Shown: piece by piece, positions 9,224-17,758 of the stretch
How the letters are laid out: each line of letters begins with the position of its first letter
Position numbering within the stretch: the stretch's first letter is position 1
Assembly (NCBI GenBank): GCA_023229175.1
Contig: JALNZV010000017.1
Coordinates: 1 to 43,626, forward strand
Length of the DNA stretch: 43,626 nucleotides
Source: Tissierellaceae bacterium
GTDB taxonomy: Bacteria > Bacillota > Clostridia > Tissierellales > Tissierellaceae
Direction: 5' to 3'
Translations under genes and position numbers: made by a program
The notes under the pieces: generated by a model
What the model saw: the letters and a program-made list of their open reading frames with translations, nothing else
Told to the model about the DNA's origin: nothing
Database searches by the model: none

Positions 9224-9235
9224 GTAAGTACTTAC
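9224..9235. promoter_or_regulatory. TetR-type operator palindrome
   Basis: GTAAGTACTTAC is a perfect 12-base palindrome placed directly after the -10 box and before the ribosome site of the TetR gene. Similar GTAAGTACTTAC cores are common at TetR/AcrR-regulated efflux genes. The position fits autorepression of the TetR-RND operon. Confidence 0.65.
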
Positions 9236-9250
9236 ACAAGGAGGATAAAG

Positions 9251-9796
9251 ATGATTAAGAGGTTGAGCAGAGGGGAAAGAAGGAAACTAATTCTTGAATC
9301 GGCCCTGAATGTGTTCATTGAAAAGGGTTACAATGGTGCAACTACAGTGGATATAGCTAAAGAGGCCGACATATCAGAGGTAACATTATTTAGATATTTT
9401 GATTCAAAAAAGCAAATATTTATGGATGCTATAGAGCCCATATTAGTAGACAGCCTAAGGGAAACATTGGTGGCATCAAAAAAGTTAGAACCCATTGAGA
9501 AGTTAGAGTATATATTAAAGGACAGGATTAAGTTTATTTCCGACCATCATAAGGTAATAAAGCTAATACTAATGGAAAACCAGATAAATCCTGAAATTGC
9601 CGACTTTAACTTTATAATTCAAATAACTAATTTGCTAAAAGACTCAATAAAGGAAACAGGTATAGAATTAGAGGATGAAAGCTTTTCCATTAGGTTTCTG
9701 ATGGGAAGTATTTTATCATTTTTGTATTTGCCCAAGGTGAACAAAGGAGAAATCGACGATCATGTAAATAAATTTATAGATACAATTGTGAAATAA
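9251..9796 (+). CDS. TetR/AcrR-family transcriptional regulator
   Basis: A 181-residue regulator. Residues 5-55 are the TetR helix-turn-helix: RRKLILESALNVFIEKGYNG, then TTVDIAKEADISEVTLFRYF, where the tract before RYF contains the recognition helix. The remaining helical domain would bind an unknown ligand. The ATG at 9251 follows AAGGAGG; the ATG at 9218 would overlap the operator and has no ribosome site. The gene sits 25 bases before an RND exporter in the same orientation. The standard reading is a local repressor of that exporter, released when a toxic or lipid-like ligand binds. Confidence 0.92.
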   Translation: MIKRLSRGERRKLILESALNVFIEKGYNGATTVDIAKEADISEVTLFRYFDSKKQIFMDAIEPILVDSLRETLVASKKLEPIEKLEYILKDRIKFISDHHKVIKLILMENQINPEIADFNFIIQITNLLKDSIKETGIELEDESFSIRFLMGSILSFLYLPKVNKGEIDDHVNKFIDTIVK

Positions 9797-9821
9797 AGAC
9801 CCAAGGAAAGGAAAGATAAAT

Positions 9822-12800
9822 TTGAATAAGATATTCTCAAAAGTAGGTAGCAAAATTGAAAAGGCACCTTTCAAGACATTGTTTATAACTATGATAATAT
9901 TCGCTATTATGGTAACTGGGGCCATAAAGATTAACATGGCAACTGGAAGCGAAACTTTGGTTAAAACTGATAACAAGGCATATATATCTAACTATGCCAT
10001 GGAGAATGAATTTGGCGGAGATGCCATTATGGTATTGCTAGAAGGCAATCAAAGCGATTTGTTAAAGCTTGATAACATGGAAAAGATGTGGAATGTGGAA
10101 CAAAGATTTAAATACAATGAGGGGATATTTACTATAATGAGCCCAGCCAGTATTGTGCATCAAATCACAGATAGGCAGAGTACTGAAATAAAGAAAAACA
10201 TACCCGATATAGGCGAAGGGCTGGGAGAATTGGGAGATAAGTTAATTGAAATCGGTACTGAATTAGGCAGCAAAGAGCTTCCTGATCCAGAGGCCATGGA
10301 AGAAAAACTGGATAATTTAATGGCAACTATGGATCCAAGTATACTTATGGAAGATATGGTTGGAAATCAAGAGGCAGAGTTAAAAGAAAAATTTCTTACC
10401 ATGGGAGATGGCCTAGGTGAAATGGGGAAAAAGTTAATAGATATAGGAGATACATTGAGAAATAAGGACATACCTGATCCCAAGGCTATGGAGGAAAAAT
10501 TAAATGAATTATCAAATATAAGTGGTGTATTTGATAACCTTGCTGAAGGGCAGGATAATTTAGCAAAAGGAGTGGCAGAATTAGGCGGGGGATTAGGTTA
10601 CTCGTCAGAAGGATTAAAAGAGATATCCATACAATTAAGCCAATTGGCAGAACAAGTAAAAAATAATCCAGAAATGTATCAAAAGTTGACGTCATTTGCA
10701 AACAACATTGGTAAAAATTCGGAGGCCCTATCTAAGATGTCCGAAAATACAGTTAATATTTCTCAAGGAAATGAAAATACATCTCAAGCATTAAATAAGA
10801 TAGGTAGAAGCCTAAAAGAAGAATTATCTGAAATGAAAAGTAGTTTATCAGGTGATGGAATATCCTCAGAAGAGTTAAAAAATATGGCTGCAGGATTTAT
10901 GGCCATGGGAGAGAATTTGCTGAATTTAAGTGATGGATTATTGAACATGGCAGCAGAAGGGGATATATTTCCCGATAGCTCAGAGATGTTTTCTAGCATA
11001 AAATCAAATATAGAACGTGAAACCCAAGGAATAAAAGATAATCTTTCAGGAGGAATTTCACCAGATGACTTAAAGACCATGGCAGATGGATTTATTACAA
11101 TGGGAGAAAACCTTAAGGAAATAAGCGATGGTCTTAGCACATTCCATGAAAAGTCTGGAATGATGATTCCCTATTTCCCACACAATCAAGAAGAACTAGA
11201 TAATATTCTTTATGAAGATGGTATCTTGAGAGATATATTTTCAGATACTATAATTGACCATAATCACATGATGTTGATGATTAAGTTAGAGGGTAATTTA
11301 GAGGACAGTACAATAGATTCAATATTCGAAGATGTGGCATATGCTATGGAAATGGAAAACTTTGATGTGGATTATATAATATCTGGAAAGCCAGTATTAG
11401 ACTCATCCCTAAGGACAGAAATGAAATCTAATATGGCTATAATGGTGGCTTCTGCTGTGGCTTTGATGTTTTTAATATTGAATCTAGTATTTAGAGTAAG
11501 GTGGAGAGTCCTAAGTCTAGGTATTATATTTGTATCGGTAATTGCTACATTGGGACTAATGGGTCATTTAAACGTATCTATGACCATGGTTTCCATGGCA
11601 GTATTTCCAATATTAATTGGCCTTGGTATAGATTATTCTATACAATTTCAAAATCGATACGAGGAAGAACAATCTGTAAAGGTTACCCTTACACAAATAG
11701 GGAAGGCTGTGGGATTAGCCGTATTGGCTACAGTATTGGGATTTGTATCCCTATTTGCCTCACCTGTTCCCATGATACAAGACTTTGGCAAGATGCTGAC
11801 CATTGGGGTTGGAGTTAGTTTTGTTGGAAGTATACTCTTGCTCATGCCTGTCCTTGGAGCCAGAGACACAGTTGCAGCAAAGGCAAGGGACTTTAACATC
11901 AAAGATTACGAAAAGCCAACTGTCATAGATAGGTTTTTGAAGGCAACAGAAAACATAGTTATGAAAATAGCTCCTATTATAGTTATAGTATCCCTAGGGC
12001 TTGCAGTCCTTGGAATAATGGCAGATACAAAAGTCGGGGTAGAGACAGATATAGAGACCTTTATGCCTCAAGATATGGATGCACTTCACGATATCCACTA
12101 TATCAGAGATATAGTAGGCTCAACAAATCAAATGGTCATATTTATGGAAGATAAAAATCTATTATCTGAAGAAAATATAAAATGGATGAGAGATATAGTG
12201 GAGAAAGCAGATAAAAGGTTTCCAGATAAGATAGTAGATATTAAATTCATAGACAATCTAGTAGAAAACTTTTCTGAGGAAGAAGACATAAACTTTATGG
12301 AGTATATGGATATTGTTAGAAACGATATTCCAGAGGCACAGAGGAAAATGTTTGTAAACGATGAAATGAACAAGGGCGTAATACTCATGAATGTTGAGCA
12401 TATGGCAACGGAGGATTTACAGGAATTTGTGAAGGATATAGATGCTATGTTAAAGGATGCCCCTATAAATACATCTATCACAGGAAAATCTGTTTTGGAT
12501 GTGGAGATGGTCAAGGGTCTGACAGATGGTAGACTCAAAATGACTATTATAGGATTAGGATTGGTGTTCATGGTACTCCTGATATTGTATCGGTCATTCT
12601 TCAAAGCATTTGTAGCTGTATTGCCAGTTATTTTGATAGTGGGGATGTCAGGTGGAGCCATGTATCTATTGGGATTAAAATACACCCCGATAACTGCAAC
12701 GCTAGGAGCTTTGGTCCTTGGAATGGGAACTGAAATGACAATAATGCTACTTGAAAGATACTTGGAAGAAAGACATTTAGGGAAAGAAAAAAGGGCAGCC

Positions 12801-13052
12801 TTGCTTACTACTGTAAAATATATAGGCAAAGCAACATTGGCATCGGGTTTGACAACAGTTGGTGGATTCAGTGTTCTAATGACCTCAAAATTTGTAATAT
12901 TAAAGGATTTTGGGCTTATGACGGTAATCAATATTTCCTTGGCCCTTATAGCCACATTTGTAATATTACCCGCTTTGCTTTGGATACTGGACAGATTCAT
13001 TGTAAAGGAAAAAGCAAAGGAAAAATCATATAAGGTAATACCACAGGAGTAG
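9822..13052 (+). CDS. RND-superfamily exporter (MMPL/HAE3-like) with repeat-rich outer loop
   Basis: A 1076-residue membrane protein with the two-fold RND layout: one N-terminal membrane helix (17-38), a very long outer loop, five or six helices (about 535-680), one helix (about 705-727), a second loop, and five or six helices (about 905-1060). The ILIGLGIDYSIQFQNRYEEE segment and its second-half partner GTEMTIMLLERYLEE are the typical helix-4 motifs of MMPL-type RND proteins. The first loop (about 120-445) is unusually rich in short helices and contains two pairs of internal repeats about 64 residues apart. A TTG start at 9822 follows AAGGAAAGG. Such proteins use the proton gradient to move lipids, drugs or siderophore-like molecules; no substrate can be named. 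It is cotranscribed with tetR and with the iron-sulfur gene 24 bases downstream. Confidence 0.9.
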   Translation: MNKIFSKVGSKIEKAPFKTLFITMIIFAIMVTGAIKINMATGSETLVKTDNKAYISNYAMENEFGGDAIMVLLEGNQSDLLKLDNMEKMWNVEQRFKYNEGIFTIMSPASIVHQITDRQSTEIKKNIPDIGEGLGELGDKLIEIGTELGSKELPDPEAMEEKLDNLMATMDPSILMEDMVGNQEAELKEKFLTMGDGLGEMGKKLIDIGDTLRNKDIPDPKAMEEKLNELSNISGVFDNLAEGQDNLAKGVAELGGGLGYSSEGLKEISIQLSQLAEQVKNNPEMYQKLTSFANNIGKNSEALSKMSENTVNISQGNENTSQALNKIGRSLKEELSEMKSSLSGDGISSEELKNMAAGFMAMGENLLNLSDGLLNMAAEGDIFPDSSEMFSSIKSNIERETQGIKDNLSGGISPDDLKTMADGFITMGENLKEISDGLSTFHEKSGMMIPYFPHNQEELDNILYEDGILRDIFSDTIIDHNHMMLMIKLEGNLEDSTIDSIFEDVAYAMEMENFDVDYIISGKPVLDSSLRTEMKSNMAIMVASAVALMFLILNLVFRVRWRVLSLGIIFVSVIATLGLMGHLNVSMTMVSMAVFPILIGLGIDYSIQFQNRYEEEQSVKVTLTQIGKAVGLAVLATVLGFVSLFASPVPMIQDFGKMLTIGVGVSFVGSILLLMPVLGARDTVAAKARDFNIKDYEKPTVIDRFLKATENIVMKIAPIIVIVSLGLAVLGIMADTKVGVETDIETFMPQDMDALHDIHYIRDIVGSTNQMVIFMEDKNLLSEENIKWMRDIVEKADKRFPDKIVDIKFIDNLVENFSEEEDINFMEYMDIVRNDIPEAQRKMFVNDEMNKGVILMNVEHMATEDLQEFVKDIDAMLKDAPINTSITGKSVLDVEMVKGLTDGRLKMTIIGLGLVFMVLLILYRSFFKAFVAVLPVILIVGMSGGAMYLLGLKYTPITATLGALVLGMGTEMTIMLLERYLEERHLGKEKRAALLTTVKYIGKATLASGLTTVGGFSVLMTSKFVILKDFGLMTVINISLALIATFVILPALLWILDRFIVKEKAKEKSYKVIPQE

Positions 13053-13076
13053 TCGAAATAAAGAAGGGGGATTATA

Positions 13077-13685
13077 TTGGAAAAGAGAAAAATCGTTCAG
13101 CTTCTAACATTAGTATTGTTTGCAGTATTGATTGTTATAGGGAAAATTCAACTTTGGATGGCTATATTTGGGGTTAGCTTGCTGTTGTCGACATATTTTG
13201 GGAGATTTTATTGCGGATATATCTGTCCAATAAATACAGCAATGGAGCTGATAGATGATAATGCTGAGAAAAAGAAGAGAAAAAGAAATCAGGTTCCCAA
13301 GGTATTCAAAAATCCAATTATAAGATATGCCATATTAATACTGTTTTTGGGAGCTATGGTAATTGTTTTCAAGACAGGTAAGAAACTACCTGTCCTGCCG
13401 ATATTATTCGGTTCTGGAATAATAATCACCATATTCTACAAACCAGAATTTTGGCATAGGTATCTTTGTCCATATGGAGCCTTATTATCAATATTTTCGA
13501 GGCTGAATAAAAAAACATATATGATTCATAATGAGAGCTGTATTAAATGTGGTAAATGCGTAGACATCTGTCCTTCAGATGCAATTGCATGGGATGATAA
13601 AAAGGCATACCCAATTATTATAAAAAATGAATGTTTGCAATGTGGGAAATGTATAGAGGTATGTCCTACTGATTCCATAAGATAA
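13077..13685 (+). CDS. NapH/FixG-like membrane 4Fe-4S protein
   Basis: A 202-residue protein with about four membrane helices (10-28, 28-45, 80-97, 102-120). These carry two Cys-Pro motifs typical of NapH/NosR/FixG electron-transfer proteins: YCGYICPINTAMEL and YLCPYGALL. The C-terminus has two 4Fe-4S ferredoxin motifs, CIKCGKCVDICP and CLQCGKCIEVCP. The family passes electrons between the quinone pool or ferredoxin and a partner enzyme at the membrane. Its place in a TetR-RND operon is unusual, because RND pumps need no redox partner, so it may be a separate function that shares the promoter. The TTG start follows AAGAAGGGGG. Confidence 0.88.
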   Translation: MEKRKIVQLLTLVLFAVLIVIGKIQLWMAIFGVSLLLSTYFGRFYCGYICPINTAMELIDDNAEKKKRKRNQVPKVFKNPIIRYAILILFLGAMVIVFKTGKKLPVLPILFGSGIIITIFYKPEFWHRYLCPYGALLSIFSRLNKKTYMIHNESCIKCGKCVDICPSDAIAWDDKKAYPIIIKNECLQCGKCIEVCPTDSIR

Positions 13686-13716
13686 TATTTAATTAGGATA
13701 ATGAAAGTAAACTTAC

Positions 13717-13750
13717 AACAAATGCTACGGGTTCGTAGCATTTGTTTGTT
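13717..13750 (+). terminator. Terminator after NapH-like gene
   Basis: ACAAATGCTACG (13718-13729) pairs perfectly with CGTAGCATTTGT (13734-13745) across a four-base loop, followed by a T-rich tail. It closes the tetR-RND operon. Confidence 0.85.
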
Positions 13751-13832
13751 ATACATATAAAAATTTGATTCATATATAGATACCATTATAAATATATGAT
13801 AAAATTTAATCATTGGAAAGGAGGATAAGAAG

Positions 13833-14882
13833 TTGACTGATATTTTTACGCCTAGTAGAATTAAAGAGCTGGAAATTAAAAACAGAATAGTGTTACCGCC
13901 CATGGTAGCATTTACCTTTGCACAAGAAGGTGGATTTGTATCGGAAGAGAATATAAACCACTACGAACAAATGGCAAAAGGTGGTGCCGGCCTGATTATT
14001 GTAGAGGCAACATGTGTAAACCATAAGGGGAAGCTGTCAAAGGACCAATTGGAAATATGGGATGATAAATATATTGATGGGTTAAGCAAAATAGTTAAGG
14101 TATGTCATGAAAATGACAGCAAGGTCTTTATACAACTGCACCATGCAGGCCTAAGGACATCAGAGGATGTAACTGAAGATATAGTGTCCTCATGGGACTA
14201 CGATGATGGGAAAAGGACGGCAAGGGCATTGACCATAGAAGAAATACATAAAATTCAAGATGAATTCGTAAATGCAGCAGTGAGGGCAGAGAAAGCAGGT
14301 TTTGACGGAATAGAATTACATGGGGCACATGGGTACCTAATGACCCAGTTTTTCTCCCTAAAGGTGAATAAAAGAACTGACAAGTACGGTGGAAGCTTAG
14401 GGAACAGAATGAGAATTGCCCTGGAAATAATAGAAAAGATTAAATCAAAAGTAAGACCAGACTTCGTCATAGGCATAAGGATGGGTTCAAATGAAAATAG
14501 TCTAGAGGCCAGTATAGAAATGGCAAAGGAATTTGAAAAATATGTGAATTACCTCCACATATCTACTGGATTTGACAATACTCCTTTAGATGTGGAGTTG
14601 CCTGATGATTTTCCTTGCAATTGGATTGTATATGGAGGTACTAAAATCAAGGAGAATGTAGATATTCCAGTTGTGGTAGTTAATTCCATTAAGACAAAAG
14701 AACAAATAGAATATTTACTGGCGAATGATTTAGCTGATTTTGTTGCAGTAGGCAGATCTCAATTAGCAGATCCTAGTTTTGTCAATCATATAAAAAACCA
14801 AGAGGAAATAAACAAATGTATCAACTGTAGACCATGTAAATGGTATAGGGATGGGAGAAAATGTCCTGCAAGAGTAAGATAA
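13833..14882 (+). CDS. NADH:flavin oxidoreductase, Old Yellow Enzyme family
   Basis: A 349-residue FMN-binding TIM barrel. Visible family motifs are FTPSRIKELEIKNRIVLPPM at the start, GAGLIIVEATCV, FIQLHHAGL, the substrate-site GFDGIELHGAHGYL (HGAHGYL), FFSLKVNKRTDKYGGS, and VAVGRSQLADPSFV. The tail (from about residue 329) carries four Cys in CINCRPCKWYRDGRKCP. This lies where 2,4-dienoyl-CoA-reductase-type members bind a 4Fe-4S cluster before their second flavin domain, but here the protein ends. It probably reduces activated C=C bonds. The TTG start follows AAGGAGG. It is a single-gene unit between two terminators. Confidence 0.9.
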   Translation: MTDIFTPSRIKELEIKNRIVLPPMVAFTFAQEGGFVSEENINHYEQMAKGGAGLIIVEATCVNHKGKLSKDQLEIWDDKYIDGLSKIVKVCHENDSKVFIQLHHAGLRTSEDVTEDIVSSWDYDDGKRTARALTIEEIHKIQDEFVNAAVRAEKAGFDGIELHGAHGYLMTQFFSLKVNKRTDKYGGSLGNRMRIALEIIEKIKSKVRPDFVIGIRMGSNENSLEASIEMAKEFEKYVNYLHISTGFDNTPLDVELPDDFPCNWIVYGGTKIKENVDIPVVVVNSIKTKEQIEYLLANDLADFVAVGRSQLADPSFVNHIKNQEEINKCINCRPCKWYRDGRKCPARVR

Positions 14883-14884
14883 AG

Positions 14885-14915
14885 AAAACCCAAGAGCCTA
14901 GGGCTCTTGGGTTTT
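14885..14915. terminator. Bidirectional terminator between converging genes
   Basis: Perfect 14-base arms (AAAACCCAAGAGCC at 14885-14898 and its complement at 14902-14915) flank a three-base loop. A-run and T-run flanks serve both strands. The hairpin overlaps the last codons of the minus-strand M20 gene. Confidence 0.9.
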
Positions 14916-16100
14916 ACAAAGAATTTTTTCTAGATATTTGTATATAGTCCTGGAGGTTTTTACTACCGTTTCCAAGTCCACATATTCATCCCCGCTATGG
15001 AAGTTTTCACCATAGGCACCAAATATTATGGCGGGTGCATTTAACCTAGAGCCTAGATAGTTAAAATCTCCAATACTTCGAAAATATGAAAGGCTGGGTT
15101 TTTCTTGGCAGGTTTCTTCAACTAACTCGATAAATTCTTTAGCTAAAGGCTCATTTCCAGTTATTGTATAGGGCATAAAGCCCCTAGAATCCTCAGAGGG
15201 AGCCTCTCTAAATCTAATGTTATAATCGGATTCAATTTTTGCCCTTTTAATGGCTTTTTCAATTTCCTTTGTAATAGTCTTTTGGTTTTCGCCGACTACA
15301 ATATGCCAAAACAATCGGATTTTAGCATAATCGGGAACACTACAGGCCCCGCCGTCGCATTCGATGCCGACTACACATACATCGCCCTTATCTAGATAGG
15401 GATCTTTTATATATTCCACATTATCCAATTCACAGATGACCTTTGCGGCATCCTTGGCAGCGCTGATTCCCATCTCGGGAGTGGCTGCATGGGAAGACTT
15501 GCCAAACAGGTCTATTTCTATACCGTAGCCACCTCTGGCACCAAGGCTAATATCTGGAAATGTATTGCCAGAAAAACCTGCACTAGGTTCTGTAACTATG
15601 GATATGTCAATGTTTTCTAGATATCCGTCCTCTATGAGGGCGTTAGTTCCCATTCCATAAGGTCCTTCCTCTACGGAAACAAAGCTTGAAATAATTCTAC
15701 CACTGAAGTCCTTGTGATTTTCAACAAATGCCTTTAAAGCCACCATAGTGGCAGCACAACCAGATTTCATATCTAGGGCTCCAACGCCATATAGTTTATC
15801 ACCATCAATTTCTCCCTTTGGATTCTTAGTCCAGCCACTGGTCAACCTCACAGTATCCAGATGCCCATTTAAGTGTATTGTGGGGCCAGGTTTATTTCCC
15901 TTTAAATCGACTATTAGATTTTTACCCTTAAATCCAGTTATTTTAGACTCATGATAATGGTGGACAAATACATCTATGTCTTTTTCTATGAACCAGTCAT
16001 ATACGTAATCCATGACCTTATCCTCTTCAAAATAAGGGCTTTCAATCGATACTAAATCCATTAGCAAATTTGTTATATATTCTCTATTAATTGTGAACAT
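14898..16100 (-). CDS. M20-family metallopeptidase (ArgE/DapE/CPG2-like)
   Basis: A 400-residue M20 peptidase. Metal and catalytic motifs in order: IHLNGHLDTV (His and catalytic Asp), GALDMKSGCAA (bridging Asp), SVEEGPYGMG (catalytic base Glu and a metal Glu), VTEPS, and the last His in GENFHSGDEYVDLET. The middle lid domain has the expected GKSSHAATPEMGISA. It removes acyl groups or cleaves dipeptides or acylated amino acids with one or two zinc ions in the cytoplasm. The start at 16100 follows AGAGGA on the minus strand. It lies 32 bases after a NhaC-type antiporter, so the two form an operon in which the carrier may bring in the peptidase's substrate. Its exact substrate is unknown. Confidence 0.9.
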   Translation of the reverse strand: MFTINREYITNLLMDLVSIESPYFEEDKVMDYVYDWFIEKDIDVFVHHYHESKITGFKGKNLIVDLKGNKPGPTIHLNGHLDTVRLTSGWTKNPKGEIDGDKLYGVGALDMKSGCAATMVALKAFVENHKDFSGRIISSFVSVEEGPYGMGTNALIEDGYLENIDISIVTEPSAGFSGNTFPDISLGARGGYGIEIDLFGKSSHAATPEMGISAAKDAAKVICELDNVEYIKDPYLDKGDVCVVGIECDGGACSVPDYAKIRLFWHIVVGENQKTITKEIEKAIKRAKIESDYNIRFREAPSEDSRGFMPYTITGNEPLAKEFIELVEETCQEKPSLSYFRSIGDFNYLGSRLNAPAIIFGAYGENFHSGDEYVDLETVVKTSRTIYKYLEKILCKTQEP

Positions 16101-16132
16101 CTTTTTATCCTCTCTTTTATATTTAGATACTA

Positions 16133-17557
16133 TTACATAACAGACTTAGTTGCATTTTCAGTGTCTTCTTCCATCCATATAAATTTATTTGTAATGGCAT
16201 ATATAATTGCGACGATTGGAGTTAGATAAGCTAGAAATGCGTAGGGGAAATATTCTAAGGTACTGACCCCCAACGTCCCAGTAAAGAAAACGCCACATAG
16301 TCCCCAAGGGACCAAAGGAGAAGTTACAGTACCAGAGTCTTCGCAGGTCCTAGAGGCGACATCAGTTCTAATGCCAAGCTTCCTATATGCGGGTAAATAC
16401 ATTCTACCTGGTATAATAATGGCAACATATTGGCTGGCAGAAATCAAATTGACTAAGATGGCTGAAAACACATGGGTAATAACTAAGTTCCTTGCATTAT
16501 TTGTCAAAGCACTCATCTTATCAAGTATAGATTCCATGACTCCAGTTTTCTCAAGTATTCCCCCATAGGCAAGACCTAGATATCCTAGGGAAACTGTCCA
16601 CATCATGGATTGAATACCGCCCCTATTGAGCAGGGCATTTACTTCAGAGACCCCAGTATCCACTACAAAGCCGTAGTTCATAAAGGACATCATTTCGATA
16701 ATGCCATGGCCTTGAGTAATCATAGCTAAAAACATGGCTATAATAGATGCAATTACCATAGCTGCCAAGGCACTGACTTGTTTCACCGCCATAAATACGA
16801 TAGCTATTAAAGGTATTAAACTAATTAATGCAAATCCTGGAGTTACGTTAAAGTTTTGTGCAATTCCAGTAAGGATAGCGTCAACAGTAGTTGTATCAAT
16901 GGAAGAGACGTCGAAGCGCATACCTAAAATGGCATATAGTATTAAAGATATAATATATGCAGGAGTAGTAGTATAAAGCATGCTTTTAATGTGGGCAAAT
17001 AGGTTTGTTTCAGTAACACCAGCAGCTAAGTTTGTCGAATCTGACAGTGGAGATATCTTATCTCCGATAATTGCCCCAGTTAGCACAGCACCTGCTGTCA
17101 TAGCAGGGGGTATGCCAAGGCCCATGCTAATGCCCATAAAGGCTACTCCAAATGTTCCCCCTGTCGTATAGCTACTTCCAGTACTAATGGATGCAACAGT
17201 TGAAATAAGGGCAGCAGTCAAGAGAAACATAGATGGATTGATTAGCTGCAATCCGTAATAGATTAAAGCTGGGATAGTACCTGAGGCGATGAGAGCAGGT
17301 ATAAGCATACCTATAAACATGAGTATTAGCATAGGAATGGTGGCAATCTCAGCCCCATGCAAAATACCTTTTTGAATTAAATCCCATTTAGTGCCCGTTA
17401 ACATCAGGACTACAACTGCAAAGGTGATTGCAAAGACTAAGGTCATATGTATATCTGGTTCACCTACTGCAATTAATTGGCCTGCAATAACTAAAAATAA
17501 AAATACCACGGTCAATACTGAAATACCAAAGGATGGCTTTTTTGAATCTTGTAACAT
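16133..17557 (-). CDS. NhaC-family Na+/H+ antiporter-like carrier
   Basis: A 474-residue protein with about eleven to twelve hydrophobic helices. NhaC-family features include GTIPALIYYGLQLINPSMF, STGSSYTTGGTFGVAFMGIS and the AGAVLTGAIIGDKISPLSDS stretch, in which the Asp residues are typical of the ion-binding path. A second half repeats this layout (RTCEDSGTVTSPLVPWGLCG). Members exchange Na+ for H+ or couple Na+ to organic solutes such as lactate/malate or amino acids. Pairing with an M20 peptidase suggests a solute-exchange role rather than simple pH control; that is inference. The start has an AAAAGGAGG site on the minus strand. Upstream lie a TATAAT box and an inverted repeat. Confidence 0.88.
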   Translation of the reverse strand: MLQDSKKPSFGISVLTVVFLFLVIAGQLIAVGEPDIHMTLVFAITFAVVVLMLTGTKWDLIQKGILHGAEIATIPMLILMFIGMLIPALIASGTIPALIYYGLQLINPSMFLLTAALISTVASISTGSSYTTGGTFGVAFMGISMGLGIPPAMTAGAVLTGAIIGDKISPLSDSTNLAAGVTETNLFAHIKSMLYTTTPAYIISLILYAILGMRFDVSSIDTTTVDAILTGIAQNFNVTPGFALISLIPLIAIVFMAVKQVSALAAMVIASIIAMFLAMITQGHGIIEMMSFMNYGFVVDTGVSEVNALLNRGGIQSMMWTVSLGYLGLAYGGILEKTGVMESILDKMSALTNNARNLVITHVFSAILVNLISASQYVAIIIPGRMYLPAYRKLGIRTDVASRTCEDSGTVTSPLVPWGLCGVFFTGTLGVSTLEYFPYAFLAYLTPIVAIIYAITNKFIWMEEDTENATKSVM

Positions 17558-17598
17558 AAAATTTTCCTCCTTTTATTATTTTTTATATTCCACTATAA

Positions 17599-17623
17599 TT
17601 ATAACTATAGGACGTTGTTATAA
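17599..17623. promoter_or_regulatory. Inverted repeat over the nhaC-like promoter
   Basis: TTATAAC (17599-17605) and GTTATAA (17617-17623) form an inverted repeat with an 11-base spacer. The left arm overlaps a minus-strand TATAAT (17603-17598). The layout fits an operator in the divergent region between the nhaC-like gene and the amidohydrolase; no regulator is assigned. Confidence 0.4.
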
Positions 17624-17758
17624 ATTTGAAATAGAGTTTTAATTGAGTATATTCTAAAAATTTAAAAACTTCAATAAAACCACAATAAACACTTTTTAAA
17701 CACAAATTAGTAATAATGTATTTAAGGGTTAGTTTTGTTTCAATATGGAGGTGATTTC

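Noticed and set aside
9218..9250. Longer start (ATG 9218) for the TetR gene
   Set aside because: It overlaps the -10 and operator region; AAGGAGG precedes the ATG at 9251.
11501..11818. A 105-codon plus-strand frame within the RND exporter
   Set aside because: It is an alternative frame across a transmembrane-coding stretch and has no start signal.
12128..13000. A 290-codon open frame on the minus strand inside the RND exporter gene
   Set aside because: It is antisense to a clear family gene, has low-complexity composition typical of reverse frames in AT-rich DNA, and has no ribosome site.
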